Assembly: GCF_002161215.1 (NCBI RefSeq)
Contig: NZ_NFMB01000002.1
Span: forward strand, 248,001-312,000
Source of the DNA: Flavonifractor sp. An10
Lineage (GTDB): Bacteria; Bacillota; Clostridia; Oscillospirales; Oscillospiraceae
Length of the DNA: 64,000 nucleotides
Direction of reading: 5' to 3'
Shown: positions 24,900 through 33,748 of the stretch, one piece after another
Layout: every line of letters begins with the position of its first letter
Position numbering within the stretch: position 1 is the first letter of the stretch
Position numbers and translations under genes: made by a program
Notes under the pieces: model-generated
Seen by the model: only the letters and a program-made list of their open reading frames with translations
Told to the model about the DNA's origin: nothing
Database searches by the model: none

Positions 24900-24928
24900 A
24901 TAAAACCTGTTTGGCGGCTCGGGGTACT
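24900..24928 (+). promoter_or_regulatory. putative ECF promoter of the divergent lipoprotein gene
   Basis: ATAAAACC (24900-24907), 15 nt, then GGTACT. A hairpin CCCATCTG...CAGATGGG (about 24,948-24,981) follows in the leader just before the ribosome binding site AAAGGAG. Confidence 0.6.
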
Positions 24929-24996
24929 GATCTAGTGAAACGGTTCCCATCTGGGCGGGGGAGTGCGGCCCCACAGATGGGGGAAAGGAGTCAGAT

Positions 24997-26730
24997 ATGA
25001 GAAGGACAGAACTCACCGGGCCGGCAGGCCGGTGCAGGGCAGGGGCATACGCCGGCCTGCCGGGCGGTCTCGCCGCCAGGATGCTTTCCGGTGTACTGGC
25101 CGCGGCGATTTTGGTGGGCGGCGGGCTGGCCCTGGGCGGCTGCAGCGCCGACGGACAGGAGGCGGCCGCCCCCTCGCCCTCGGAGACGGCGGCGCCGGAA
25201 TCCGCCGCGCCGGAGCCCACCCCGCCGGCGCCTGTGGTGCTGGATACGGCGTATGTGGGTCAGCTGCCCTACACCGGCGGCGCGGCCCAGTGCGCACTCA
25301 CCCCGGAGCAGGCCGAGGCCTTCGCCCAGATCATAGAGGAGGCCGCCGGGGAGAGCCAGAGCCTCTATGGAAAGCCGGAGCTCAAGCAGTATGCGCTCTG
25401 CCAGGTGGCCCTGTTCGACGCGGGGAACGGCATCCCCGCCCTGCTGGTGGCGGAGGGGTACTACTACGATTACGGCATCCGGGAGATCACCCGGCAGGAT
25501 TACCAGTTTTACAAGGGAGAGGTCTACTACTGGGATGGGAGCCAGGCCGTGGCGCTGCTGGACAGCCAGCCGCAGTACCTGGTTCTGACCGACCGGGGAC
25601 TGGAGGTCTCCTATGCCTACTCCGACTACACGGAGACCTATCCCCTGTCCGACGGGCGCATCTCCGCCGAACCGGCGGAGCGGTACATCTCCTTCCGGCT
25701 GGTGGGAGACACACAGCCCACCGAGGCGGATCTCCAGACCGAGATAGCGGCGTACGAGAACTTGGATATGAGCTTTGACTTCACCACCCTGACCGGGGAC
25801 AAGTGGAGCCAGGAGACGGTCTGGGACAAGTATGACCAGGAAAACGTCACCTACTGGCGGATCGCCGCGTCCGACGGGGCCTTTATCCGGTACAGCGATG
25901 ACACCCGGCCCGCCCATCGGCTCTCCCCGGACAACTGGCTGGTGGGCGTGGGCCTGGACATCTTTTCCGGCAAGAACGACGTCTCCTTCCGCTGGGAGGG
26001 CAGCTGGGGCGACGGCGCACAGACCGCCGCGGTGCTCCGGGAGGGGGCCCAGGCCGCCCGGGCGGAGCGCCAGCCGGAGTCCGAGCCGCCCCAGAGCGCC
26101 GGGGAGGCCCCGGCCCAGGTTCCCGTCCCCCGCATCCAGCGGATCGACTGGGATCAGCCCATCAACAATATGGAGGTCTATTTCGAAATGCCCGTGTTCG
26201 ACAACGCCTCCGGCGGCTACCAGGTCATCAACCAGTTTTTCCAGCAGAAGCAGGAGGCGTTCTTTTCCCCGGACAACCCGTCTCTGGCCAGGGCCCAGGA
26301 GTGGGATTCGCCGGAAAACCACATTCCCCCCAACGAAATTTACACGTACTGCTACACGGTCCAGATCAAGGACTGCACCGACCAGCTGTTCAGCGCGACC
26401 CTGAGCAGTTCCTGGTACATGGGCGGGCAGTACGATGCCGGGACGGACGCCTACACCTTCCGGGTGGATACGGGGGAGCTGCTGGGGCTGGATGATCTGC
26501 TGGAGGGGAGCGAGGCCGAGATCAAGGAGATGGTCGCGGAGGCCGCGGTACAGGAATATGGGGTCGGCACCGCGGCGGTGGAGACGATCTGCAGCGATAC
26601 CCTGGATCAGTTCCAGTTCTATGTCTCAGAGGGACACATTTTTGTCTGCTTTGACAAGTACGAGCTGCCTGAAGTGGGGCCGGCGGTTTTGGATGTGGAG
26701 CTGACGGCCCAGCTCAAGCCCCTGTCCTGA
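24997..26730 (+). CDS. lipoprotein with RsiV/DUF3298-like C-terminal domain
   Basis: A protein of 577 residues. A long N-terminus ends in the lipobox LALGGC, followed by an Ala/Pro/Ser/Glu linker. A first domain spans about 80-270. A second begins near NNMEVYFEMPVFDN and contains TLSSSWYMGGQYDAGTDAY, FRVDTGELLGLDDLL and HIFVCFDKYELPEVGPAVLDVEL, the pattern of DUF4163/DUF3298 proteins such as RsiV, the anti-sigma factor that binds lysozyme. It is divergent from the ECF sigma gene and shares its promoter motif. Unlike RsiV there is no cytoplasmic anti-sigma domain, so it is more likely an envelope sensor or effector of the same regulon. Confidence 0.8.
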   Translation: MRRTELTGPAGRCRAGAYAGLPGGLAARMLSGVLAAAILVGGGLALGGCSADGQEAAAPSPSETAAPESAAPEPTPPAPVVLDTAYVGQLPYTGGAAQCALTPEQAEAFAQIIEEAAGESQSLYGKPELKQYALCQVALFDAGNGIPALLVAEGYYYDYGIREITRQDYQFYKGEVYYWDGSQAVALLDSQPQYLVLTDRGLEVSYAYSDYTETYPLSDGRISAEPAERYISFRLVGDTQPTEADLQTEIAAYENLDMSFDFTTLTGDKWSQETVWDKYDQENVTYWRIAASDGAFIRYSDDTRPAHRLSPDNWLVGVGLDIFSGKNDVSFRWEGSWGDGAQTAAVLREGAQAARAERQPESEPPQSAGEAPAQVPVPRIQRIDWDQPINNMEVYFEMPVFDNASGGYQVINQFFQQKQEAFFSPDNPSLARAQEWDSPENHIPPNEIYTYCYTVQIKDCTDQLFSATLSSSWYMGGQYDAGTDAYTFRVDTGELLGLDDLLEGSEAEIKEMVAEAAVQEYGVGTAAVETICSDTLDQFQFYVSEGHIFVCFDKYELPEVGPAVLDVELTAQLKPLS

Positions 26731-26808
26731 ACACCCCGGAAAAATATGCCGGACGCGGTGCCGCCATGGCGCCATACACACAGAACATACTGAAAGGGAG
26801 AGAAAGAC

Positions 26809-27045
26809 ATGAAACACGTGAAAAGCGACACGGATCGGCCCGTCCGCTGGACCGCAAAAGAAGTGGTGGTGGGGAATACCTTCTGGTTCCTGGTGCTTAC
26901 GATCATCGGGTCTGTCCTTCTGATCCGCGGGGTGAACAGCGGGCTCACCTATGTGCTGAACCTGCACCGGGAGAACAGCCTGTTTACCTATTTCAGGCGC
27001 GCTCTTTCCTCGTGCAAGATCCAATTATCTATATCGCAAAGATAA
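26809..27045 (+). CDS. small membrane protein, possibly 3'-truncated
   Basis: The ATG follows AAAGGGAGAG. The N-terminus is hydrophilic (VKSDTDRPVRWTAKE) and then has one strong membrane segment (FWFLVLTIIGSVLLIRGV). After ENSLFTYF the sequence runs into AT-rich DNA with transposase remnants, so the last 15 or so codons are probably not native. It follows the lipoprotein gene by 78 bp on the same strand. Family not recognised. Confidence 0.5.
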   Translation: MKHVKSDTDRPVRWTAKEVVVGNTFWFLVLTIIGSVLLIRGVNSGLTYVLNLHRENSLFTYFRRALSSCKIQLSISQR

Positions 27046-27106
27046 AAGACGCAAGCTTGGTAGTTGAAAAAACGAAAAATACCCAGCTTTCAACCCTTTG
27101 TCCAGA

Positions 27107-27191
27107 TCAGTCAGTTCGCTCTCTCCTTTGTTCATGGAGCAATTCGAGCCCATCCGGTGTCTTGTAGTTGAGTGAACCGAACCAGCAAAAA
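27107..27191 (-). pseudogene. C-terminal remnant of an IS3-family transposase
   Basis: On the minus strand the frame reads WFGSLNYKTPDGLELLHEQ and ends RRERTD. The NYKTP motif is the conserved C-terminus of IS3-family OrfB (LNYKTPxE). It abuts the left end of the IS element at 27192, so one IS has landed in another or the two have recombined. Confidence 0.6.
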
Positions 27192-27253
27192 CGGACAATA
27201 GACAAAGTCCCCCCCTGATGTAGGAAAATAAGACTACATCAGGGGGATTCTAT

Positions 27254-27539
27254 ATGGCAAGAAGGTATCAAAAAGTGCAGAAGCTTCTGCCAGAAATCAA
27301 GCGGATGTTGGAGAGCGGGATGAGCCAGGGGGAAGTTGCGGAAAGGTTGGGGCTGAAGGGCGACAGGCCAATCCATGCATTGCTGAAACGAGAGCGAAAG
27401 AAAGCCATGCAAGTCATGTCCAACCAGAGAGGACGAAAACCCGCCAGGACTTTGCAGGAATATCAAGTATGAAAACAAGCGTCTGAAAATGGAGAATGTA
27501 CTACTGCGGGATTTTATTATGCTCATGGGGAGGAAGTGA
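27254..27539 (+). pseudogene. IS3-family OrfA, frameshifted
   Basis: The first 72 codons encode a helix-turn-helix protein (GMSQGEVAERLGL) ending early at EYQV. One nucleotide out, the reading continues YENKRLKMENVLLRDFIMLMGRK, the normal leucine-zipper end of OrfA. A one-base insertion near 27,467 explains this. The corrected stop overlaps the GTG start of OrfB. Confidence 0.75.
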
Positions 27540-28393
27540 GGCCGAAGGTAAAGTATCAAGTAATTTATCGTCATCAGAGCGCATATCCGGTATCCGTCAT
27601 GTGCACATTCTTTGGGGTATCCAGGAGCGGTTATTATGATTATGTGAAGCGAATGAATCGGCCCGAGAAGGACGCACCGCTGGCTGCGCTGCTTCGGAAA
27701 CAGCAGGAGCATTGCTTTCAAACCTACGGCTACCGCCGGATGCACCTGTGGTTAGAGCGGCAAGGCATCCACCATAACCCGAAAACTGTCCTTAGGGTCA
27801 TGGAAAAATACGGCCTTTTATCTGAAATTCGGAGAGAACGGAAATGGAAGAACCTGGGGCAGCAAGTACATAAATATCAGAATTTACTCAACAGGGAGTT
27901 TCACGCAGACAGGCCCAACAGCAAATGGGTAACAGATATTTCTTACATCCAAACGAAGCAAGGGGTACTGTATCTGTCCATGATCCGGGATCTCTATGAC
28001 AACAGCATCGTGGCTTATAAGACCGGAGCACAGCAGTCGGTGAATCTGGTCCTGGACACCATTCGTCTGGCCATGAAGCGGGAGAAAAAGAGGGTCGCTG
28101 CGGAGTTGCAGCTCCACAGCGACCAAGGCTTTCAATACACATCCCAAGCATATTTCCAGCTGACTAAACAATACGGCATTTCGCCTTCCATGTCAAGACG
28201 GGGAAATCCGTATGACAATGCCATGGCCGAAAATTTCTTCTCCATCCTTAAAACAGAGTGTATTTACTGACATAAGCCAGCCACTTTCTCTGAGGCCAAC
28301 GAGATGATTGACCGATACATTCACTTTTACAACCACGAGCGTATCCAGTTAAAGACTGGAGAGGCGCCGCTGGCGCGGCGCCTCTCCTACTAA
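27536..28393 (+). pseudogene. IS3-family OrfB transposase, interrupted by TGA
   Basis: Catalytic blocks are present: WVTDISYI (first D), LHSDQGFQYTS (second D) and NAMAENFFSILKTE (E). The frame stops at TGA 28268-28270 but continues in frame with HKPATFSEANEMIDRYIHFYNHERIQ to TAA near 28393, the normal C-terminus. CGA to TGA at an arginine codon is the simplest change. Confidence 0.8.
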
Positions 28394-28486
28394 AACTCTA
28401 TATTTCCTACCAGGGGCTTTTTTGTACTGTCCGCATAATCTGGGGCTGTTCAGGAATCCCTCCCGGGGGTCTTTGTTCGCTTTTTG

Positions 28487-29152
28487 TCACTCCCAGGGCT
28501 GGAAGCTCCCGTCCAGCACCGCGCGGCGGTGGATGCTGACAAAGTCGGGGGAGGCGTCGGGGCACTGCTCCCGGACGGCGGCCACCACCAGTTCCGGGTT
28601 AAGGCCCGGGTTCTGGGCCTTCAGCACCAGATCCAGGGCGATGGTGTCCCGCCGCTCCTCCACCGAGGCGCGGGCGATCAGGGGGATCAGATCCACCTCG
28701 GTAAAGCCGCTCTTGGCCTTCTTGCTCCGCTTGGTCATCACCAGGCTGTCCCGCTCCAGCAGGGCCTGGATGTCCCGCTCCGCCCCAAAGGGGGCGCCGG
28801 CCTCATACTCCAGGGTGACGATGTAGTTGACGTAGCACAGCTCCTTCACCGGGCGCACACCCTCGTAGCAGCGGGTGACGGTGATCCCCGCCGGCAGGGC
28901 GGCGTTCATCCGCGCCGGCACCTCCTCCAGAGGCACGTTGAGCACCTGGCACTCCAGCACCTCGCAGGCGCTGGAGAAGCCCACCGACAGGGGCAGGGGG
29001 ATGGACACGAAGGCGTGGGGGTTAAAGCCCTCGGTGTGCTTGACGGCGATGCCCGCCCGGAGGAAGGCGCGCTGGAAGGTGCGCATGAGATCCAGGTGGG
29101 AGATGAACTTGGCGGTGTCCGCCTTGCTGAACGCTAATCTATGCTTCGGCAT
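28487..29152 (-). CDS. TIGR03936 (DUF2344) radical-SAM-linked protein
   Basis: A protein of 221 residues starting MPKHRLAFSKADTAKFISHLDLMRTFQRAFLRAG, followed by SEGFNPH-like TEGFNPHAFVSIPLPLSVG: the signature of the DUF2344 family, which is always encoded beside or fused to a TIGR03960 radical SAM protein and often near rng and rplU. It overlaps that partner by 14 nt. Role proposed in tRNA or ribosome-linked modification; not established. Confidence 0.9.
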   Translation of the reverse strand: MPKHRLAFSKADTAKFISHLDLMRTFQRAFLRAGIAVKHTEGFNPHAFVSIPLPLSVGFSSACEVLECQVLNVPLEEVPARMNAALPAGITVTRCYEGVRPVKELCYVNYIVTLEYEAGAPFGAERDIQALLERDSLVMTKRSKKAKSGFTEVDLIPLIARASVEERRDTIALDLVLKAQNPGLNPELVVAAVREQCPDASPDFVSIHRRAVLDGSFQPWE

Positions 29153-30980
29153 CGCATTTCCCTCCCGGATACAGCTTGTCCGCCCCGCAGCCGGTGCACT
29201 GCACCCGGCAGTCGGGGGTGATCACCGCCTGATAGGCCCGCTCCCGCTCCCGCCACAGGAAGGGGGTGGTCACGCCGGTGGAGGTGACCGACCAGGGCAG
29301 CACCTCGTCTTTGGCCCGCTCCCGGTTGGCGTAGAAGCGGGGATCCAGGCCGCAGGCCTCAAAGGCGGCCATCCAGCGGTCGAAGTCGAAGGACTCGCTC
29401 CAGGCGTCGAACTTGGCGCCCTGGCGCCAGGCCTCCTCGATCACCCCGGCCACCCGCCGGTCGCCCCGGGAGAACACCGCCTCCAAAAAGCTGGTGTCCG
29501 GGTCGTGCCAGTTGTAGCGGATAGACCGGCCCCGCATATGCTCCCGCAGCAGCTTCACCCGCCGGCGGTACTCGTCCATGTCCACCTGTCCCTCCCACTG
29601 GAAGGCGGTGTGGGGCTTGGGCACAAAGCAGGCGGTGGACACGGTGATGGATACCCCCCGCTTGGGGTTGGGGGTGGTCTCCTTCCAGGCGTGGTAGACC
29701 TTCTCCGCCAGATCGGCAATGCCCAGCACGTCCTCGTCGGTCTCGGTGGGCAGGCCCAGCATGAAGTAGAGCTTCACGCTGCTCCACCCGCCGGAGAAGG
29801 CGGTGCGGCAGGAGCGGAGGATCTCCTCCTCCGTCACGTTCTTGTTGATGGCGTCCCGCAGACGCTGGGTGCCAGCCTCGGGGGCGAAGGTGAGGCCCGA
29901 CTTGCGCACGTGCTGCACCCGCTCCATCAGCCCCAGGGAGAAGTTGTCCGCCCGCAGGGAGGGCAGGGACAGAGAGACCTTGTTGGGCTCGCACCAGTCC
30001 AGCAGGCCGTCGCACAGCCCCTCCAGGGCCCGGTAGTCGCTGGTGGACAGGGAGGACAGGGTCATCTCCTGATAGCCGGAGTTCTTACAGGCCTCGATGC
30101 CCTGCCGGATGAGCCGCTGAGGGCTGCGGGCCCGCACCGGCCGGTAGGCATATCCCGCCTGGCAGAAGCGGCAGCCCCGGATGCAGCCCCGGAACACCTC
30201 CAGCATCACCCGGTCGTGGACGATCTCGGTGGAGGGCACAATGGTCTTCACCGGGAAATAGCTCTTGTCAAAGTCCTGGACGATCCGCTTGGTCACCACC
30301 GCCGGGGCCCCCTCCCGGGGGGTGATGGCGGCCACGGTGCCGTCGTCTTGGTAGGACACGTCATAGAGAGAGGGCACATAGACGCCGGGAACCCGGGCCG
30401 CGGCGGTCAGGAACTCCTCCTTGTCCCAGCCCTCCTCCCGGGCCTTCCGGTAGAGCTGGATGAGCTCCACGCTCACGTCCTCCCCCTCGCCCAAGACAAA
30501 CAGATCCACAAAGGGGGCCAGAGGCTCTGGATTGAAGGCGCAGGTGCCCCCCGCCACCACGATGGGGGTCAGCTCCATCCGCTCCTCACTGCGCAGGGGC
30601 AGGCCGGCCAGATCCAGCATGTTGAGCACGTTGGTGTAGGCCATCTCGTAGCCCAGGGAGAAGCCGATGAGATCAAAGTCGGCGATGGCGTCGCCGCTCT
30701 CCAGGCCGTAGAGGGGGATGCCCTCCCGGCGCATCTCCGCCTCCATGTCCAGCCAGGGGGCAAACACCCGCTCGCACCACACCCCCTCCATCTCGTTCAT
30801 CACGCCGTAGAGGATGCGCATGCCCAGGTTGGACATACCGATCTCATAGGTGTCGGGGAAGCACAGGGCGTAGCGCACATCCACCTCACGGCGGTCCTTC
30901 ACCACCGCGTTGTACTCCCCGCCGGTGTACCGGGCGGGCTTCTGCACCCGCGGGAGGATGTGTTCCAAAGTTCGATTCAT
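29139..30980 (-). CDS. TIGR03960 family B12-binding-like radical SAM protein
   Basis: A protein of 613 residues. The N-terminus MNRTLEHILPRVQKPARYTGGE is typical. A cobalamin-binding-like domain follows (FPDTYEIGMSNLGMRILY), then the radical SAM motif CIRGCRFC within EVFRGCIRGCRFCQAG. The C-terminus has cysteines CRVQCTGCGADK. ATG 30980 follows GGAG; the long upstream extension of the frame is not used. It is co-translated with the DUF2344 partner. Function in the family is not settled. Confidence 0.9.
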   Translation of the reverse strand: MNRTLEHILPRVQKPARYTGGEYNAVVKDRREVDVRYALCFPDTYEIGMSNLGMRILYGVMNEMEGVWCERVFAPWLDMEAEMRREGIPLYGLESGDAIADFDLIGFSLGYEMAYTNVLNMLDLAGLPLRSEERMELTPIVVAGGTCAFNPEPLAPFVDLFVLGEGEDVSVELIQLYRKAREEGWDKEEFLTAAARVPGVYVPSLYDVSYQDDGTVAAITPREGAPAVVTKRIVQDFDKSYFPVKTIVPSTEIVHDRVMLEVFRGCIRGCRFCQAGYAYRPVRARSPQRLIRQGIEACKNSGYQEMTLSSLSTSDYRALEGLCDGLLDWCEPNKVSLSLPSLRADNFSLGLMERVQHVRKSGLTFAPEAGTQRLRDAINKNVTEEEILRSCRTAFSGGWSSVKLYFMLGLPTETDEDVLGIADLAEKVYHAWKETTPNPKRGVSITVSTACFVPKPHTAFQWEGQVDMDEYRRRVKLLREHMRGRSIRYNWHDPDTSFLEAVFSRGDRRVAGVIEEAWRQGAKFDAWSESFDFDRWMAAFEACGLDPRFYANRERAKDEVLPWSVTSTGVTTPFLWRERERAYQAVITPDCRVQCTGCGADKLYPGGKCDAEA

Positions 30981-31017
30981 GCCGAATCCACTCCATAGAC
31001 AAAATACAGTAAATTGT

Positions 31018-31046
31018 ATTATACTATGACCCGATTCGCCTTGCAA
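31018..31046 (-). promoter_or_regulatory. promoter of the TIGR03960-DUF2344 operon
   Basis: TTGCAA and TATAAT on the minus strand with a 17-nt spacer. Confidence 0.7.
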
Positions 31047-31107
31047 GAGTGATTGCAAAACCTTTTCCTAAAAAAATTTTCCCATCTCCCGCAAAAAGTG
31101 GAGCAAA

Positions 31108-31143
31108 GGGCCGTGGGCCGCCTTCTGGGACGGCCCACGGCCC
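31108..31143 (-). terminator. terminator after trxA
   Basis: GGGCCGTGGGCCG / CGGCCCACGGCCC, a 13-bp stem with a 10-nt loop, followed on the minus strand by TTTGC. Confidence 0.7.
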
Positions 31144-31160
31144 GCTTGTTTTCCTGGTTT

Positions 31161-31475
31161 TTACAGATTTGCGTCCAGCACGGCGGTATAGGCCGCCTCG
31201 GGCATGACGCCCACCTTCCGGTCGATCTCCTTGCCGTCCTTGAGGAACACCACTGTGGGAATGCTCATGACGCCGAAGCGCATGGCCAGGCCGGGCTGGT
31301 CGTCGGTGTTCACCTTGCCCACCAGCACCCTGCCCTCATACTTCCGGGCCAGGCCGTCGATCACCGGGGAGAGCATCTTGCAGGGCCCGCACCAGGAGGC
31401 CCAGAAGTCCACCATGGACAGCCCGCTGGCCGTCGCCTTGTCAAACGCCTCTTCCGTCAGATGAATCAGTGCCAT
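31161..31475 (-). CDS. trxA: thioredoxin
   Basis: A protein of 104 residues with the active site WCGPC in the context VDFWASWCGPCKM and the cis-proline region MSIPTVVFLKDGK. Length and motifs are canonical. It reduces disulfides of cytosolic proteins using electrons from the thioredoxin reductase-like protein encoded just upstream (42 nt gap), with an ArsR regulator upstream of that. Confidence 0.95.
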   Translation of the reverse strand: MALIHLTEEAFDKATASGLSMVDFWASWCGPCKMLSPVIDGLARKYEGRVLVGKVNTDDQPGLAMRFGVMSIPTVVFLKDGKEIDRKVGVMPEAAYTAVLDANL

Positions 31476-31516
31476 ATTGAATCCGTCCTTTCTCTGTCTT
31501 GAAAATCAGATGTAGT

Positions 31517-32374
31517 TTAGCCTGTTTGAATCAGGGTATCCACATATTCCGCCGCCCGGTGGCCCGCCACCTGGCCCTCCCCCACGGCCTTGGAGACCTG
31601 GAGGGGCTGCCCGGTGCAGTCCCCCGCGGCGAACACGCCGGGGACGCTGGCGGCCATGTTCCGATCCACCCGGATGTAGTTCCCCTCCAGCTCCAGGCCG
31701 GGGAGCAGCTCCGCCGGGGCCATGGAGGGCCGGAGGATGAACACCCCCTCGCAGGGGAGGGTCACGCTGTCGGCCTGCACGGCCTCCACCGCCCTGTCCC
31801 CCAGCACCCGGAGCTTCCCTGCCTGCACATAGGGGATGTCGGGCCGCAGGCCCTCCGGCGGCCGGGGGCTGACGTAGGTGACCCTGCAGCCGATCTCCCT
31901 GAGGTAGTTGGCCTCATGGGGGGCGTCGGCGGCCCGGCCAATCACCACGACCTCCTTGTTCCGATAGAGCATCCCGTCGCAGGTGGCGCAGTAGCTCACC
32001 CCCGCGCCCAGGTGCTCCGCCTCACCGGGGAGCTTTCCCGCCTGCACCACGCCGGTGGCCAGCACCACGGCGCGGGCCTGCTCCACCTCGCTGCCCACGG
32101 CCAGGTAAAACTCCGTCCCCATGGGCAGGATGTTCAGCACCCGGCCGTTTCGGCGCTCCACGCCCATCTCACGGGCGTGTGCCTCGAACCGCTCCAGCAG
32201 CTCCGGCCCGGCAACGCCGTAAAAGCCCAGGTAGTTGTCAATGCGGCGGGTCTTGTACAGGGCGTTGTCCCGGGCGTCGCCGCCGATGACCACCACCGAC
32301 TTGCCACGGGCCCTGGCCTGCACCGCGGCGGACAGGCCCGCCGGGCCGCCGCCTACGACCGCGATGTCGTACAC
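31517..32374 (-). CDS. thioredoxin reductase-like flavoprotein
   Basis: A protein of 285 residues with FAD motif VGGGPAGLSAA at the start, redox pair CATC (SYCATCDGMLY), second nucleotide-binding region VVVIGRAADAPHEA and the FAD motif VFAAGDCTG. It is somewhat shorter than TrxB (about 310). The NAD(P)H motif GRAADAPHEA lacks the usual GGGxxA pattern, so the electron donor could be ferredoxin (FTR/FFTR-like), as in some clostridia. It overlaps the ArsR gene by 22 nt and precedes trxA. Confidence 0.85.
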   Translation of the reverse strand: MYDIAVVGGGPAGLSAAVQARARGKSVVVIGGDARDNALYKTRRIDNYLGFYGVAGPELLERFEAHAREMGVERRNGRVLNILPMGTEFYLAVGSEVEQARAVVLATGVVQAGKLPGEAEHLGAGVSYCATCDGMLYRNKEVVVIGRAADAPHEANYLREIGCRVTYVSPRPPEGLRPDIPYVQAGKLRVLGDRAVEAVQADSVTLPCEGVFILRPSMAPAELLPGLELEGNYIRVDRNMAASVPGVFAAGDCTGQPLQVSKAVGEGQVAGHRAAEYVDTLIQTG

Positions 32375-32670
32375 TGGTACTCCCCCTCCCGATCTCCGAA
32401 GATGGCGGCGATCACCGCCGCCACCTCCGGATTGGCGATCTCATAGTATACCTCGTTGCCCGACCGGGAGCACTTGACCACCCCGGCGGCCTTGAGGCGC
32501 ATCAGGTGCTGGGAGATGCAGGACTGGGACTGGCCGGTGTTGGCCTCCATACAGCCCACGTTGCGGCACCCGCACACCAGCAGGCCCCGGACAATCCGCA
32601 GCCGGACGGGGTGGGCCAGGGCCTTGAGCAGAGCCGCCCGCCCCTCGTAGTCCACCTTCTGTTCGTCCAT
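32353..32670 (-). CDS. ArsR/SmtB family transcriptional regulator
   Basis: A protein of 105 residues with winged-helix core KALAHPVRLRIVRGLL and QSCISQHLMRLKAAGVVKCSRSGNEVYYEI. The cysteines in VCGCRNVGCM sit where ArsR-type sensors bind metal or undergo thiol oxidation, so it may sense redox state or metalloid and control the downstream trxB-trxA pair. The ATG at 32670 follows AGGTGAGAGG. Confidence 0.88.
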   Translation of the reverse strand: MDEQKVDYEGRAALLKALAHPVRLRIVRGLLVCGCRNVGCMEANTGQSQSCISQHLMRLKAAGVVKCSRSGNEVYYEIANPEVAAVIAAIFGDREGEYQCTTSRS

Positions 32671-33139
32671 GCCTCTCACCTCACGTTCAAACTTTCTAAT
32701 ATTATTATATTCAAATATTCTAATATGTCAACCCCCATTTTCAAATTTGATCCGGCGGCACGGATTCCGCCCGCCGCCCCAGGCTGTCGAAAAACCTCCC
32801 AGAAGGAAAGCCTCGCAGAGTTCCTGCGGCCATCTCGGCCTAAGAGCCGCCGCAAGCGGCGGTTGGCCTCGAAACGCGCCTGCGGGTGCAGGCAGCCGCA
32901 GGAATCAAAATCAAAATCCGTCATTTCCGGCGACATGTGCGTCGGAAATGACACTTCTCATGGTGGAAGGGGTGACTTTTTCGCGAGAAAACGAACCTCT
33001 TCCACCATGCAATCTTTCTCGAAAAAGCGGCTTTGCCGCTTTTTCGACGCACTGCGGCGGCGCGGATTCTGCCCGCCGCCCTTTCTTTTCCCGCCGGTCT
33101 GTGTTATGATGAGGGGGAACACGGAAAGGAGGCGTTGTC
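32671..33139. repeat. non-coding region with multi-hairpin element flanked by 27-bp direct repeats
   Basis: Direct repeats at 32753-32779 and 33055-33081 share 25 of 27 bases (core CGGATTC-GCCCGCCGCCC). Between them lie a series of hairpins: GCCGCC/GGCGGC near 32,840-32,860, TCATTTCCG/CGGAAATGA (about 32,922-32,952), CATGGTGGAAG/CTTCCACCATG and TCGAAAAAGCGGC/GCCGCTTTTTCGA (33019-33047). No protein is encoded. This looks like a REP/BIME- or MITE-like repeat element; the last hairpin could also act as a terminator. Confidence 0.6.
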
Positions 33140-33733
33140 ATGGCGCCGCACAGAAAAATCCCCCTGTTTCTGCTGCCGATCCTGCTGATTCTGCTGGCCG
33201 GCGCGGTTGTGCTCCTGGTACGGGGGCAGCCCCTGACCCTGGAGCGCATCTTCCACAGGCAGGGCTATGCCATCACCGGCCAGACCGAGACCGCCTTGAC
33301 CCTCACCCTCTCCCGCGACCAGATGCCGGAGGGCTTTCCCGAGGAGGTGCCCATCAGCCAGGCGGAGGGGGAGCTGGAGCTGCTCCTGTATCAGGACAGA
33401 GACACCAGCTTTTATCTCACCGCGTTCGCCCAGTCCAACCAGGATTCCGATATTCTCCACGCCAGCATCGAGCTCCGGCACCAGCTGTCCCGGGAGGGCG
33501 GTGAGCTTCTCCTCCCCTACCAGGTCAACGAGGACGGCAGCATCACCGTCGGCCTGGGCATCGACCGCGAGAGCGTCCGGGCGGACGGGGAGGCCCGGCC
33601 CGAGGCCGTGCTCCTGGCCGGCCAGAGCAGCAGCCGGTTCGATCTGTATATCGACCGGGCCCTCTTCCTCCGCTCCGACGCGCTCAGCTTCCAGATCGGC
33701 CCCTTCTACTATCTGACCTACGAGCCCAGCTAA
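33140..33733 (+). CDS. membrane-anchored hypothetical protein, 197 aa
   Basis: AAAGGAGGCGTTGTC precedes the ATG. One N-terminal membrane segment (LFLLPILLILLAGAVVLLV) anchors an extracytoplasmic beta-rich domain (ETALTLTLSRDQMPEGFPEE ... YLTYEPS). No catalytic motif or family is recognised. It lies 15 nt upstream of the amidohydrolase gene and probably shares its transcript. Confidence 0.7.
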   Translation: MAPHRKIPLFLLPILLILLAGAVVLLVRGQPLTLERIFHRQGYAITGQTETALTLTLSRDQMPEGFPEEVPISQAEGELELLLYQDRDTSFYLTAFAQSNQDSDILHASIELRHQLSREGGELLLPYQVNEDGSITVGLGIDRESVRADGEARPEAVLLAGQSSSRFDLYIDRALFLRSDALSFQIGPFYYLTYEPS

Positions 33734-33748
33734 AGGAGGTTTCCCGCC

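Larger units (their letters stand above)
27192..28433 (+). mobile_element. decayed IS3-family insertion sequence
   Basis: Imperfect terminal inverted repeats start CGGACA: left CGGACAATAGACAAAG, right (complement) CGGACAGTACAAAAAAG, both followed by a CCCC..TG.TAGGAAA-like block. Length 1,242 bp. Both reading frames are damaged (see the two genes inside). No target-site duplication is apparent (AAAA left, CATA right). A perfect 13-bp hairpin GGAGAGGCGCCGC/GCGGCGCCTCTCC (28358-28387) lies at the end of the transposase gene. Confidence 0.8.
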
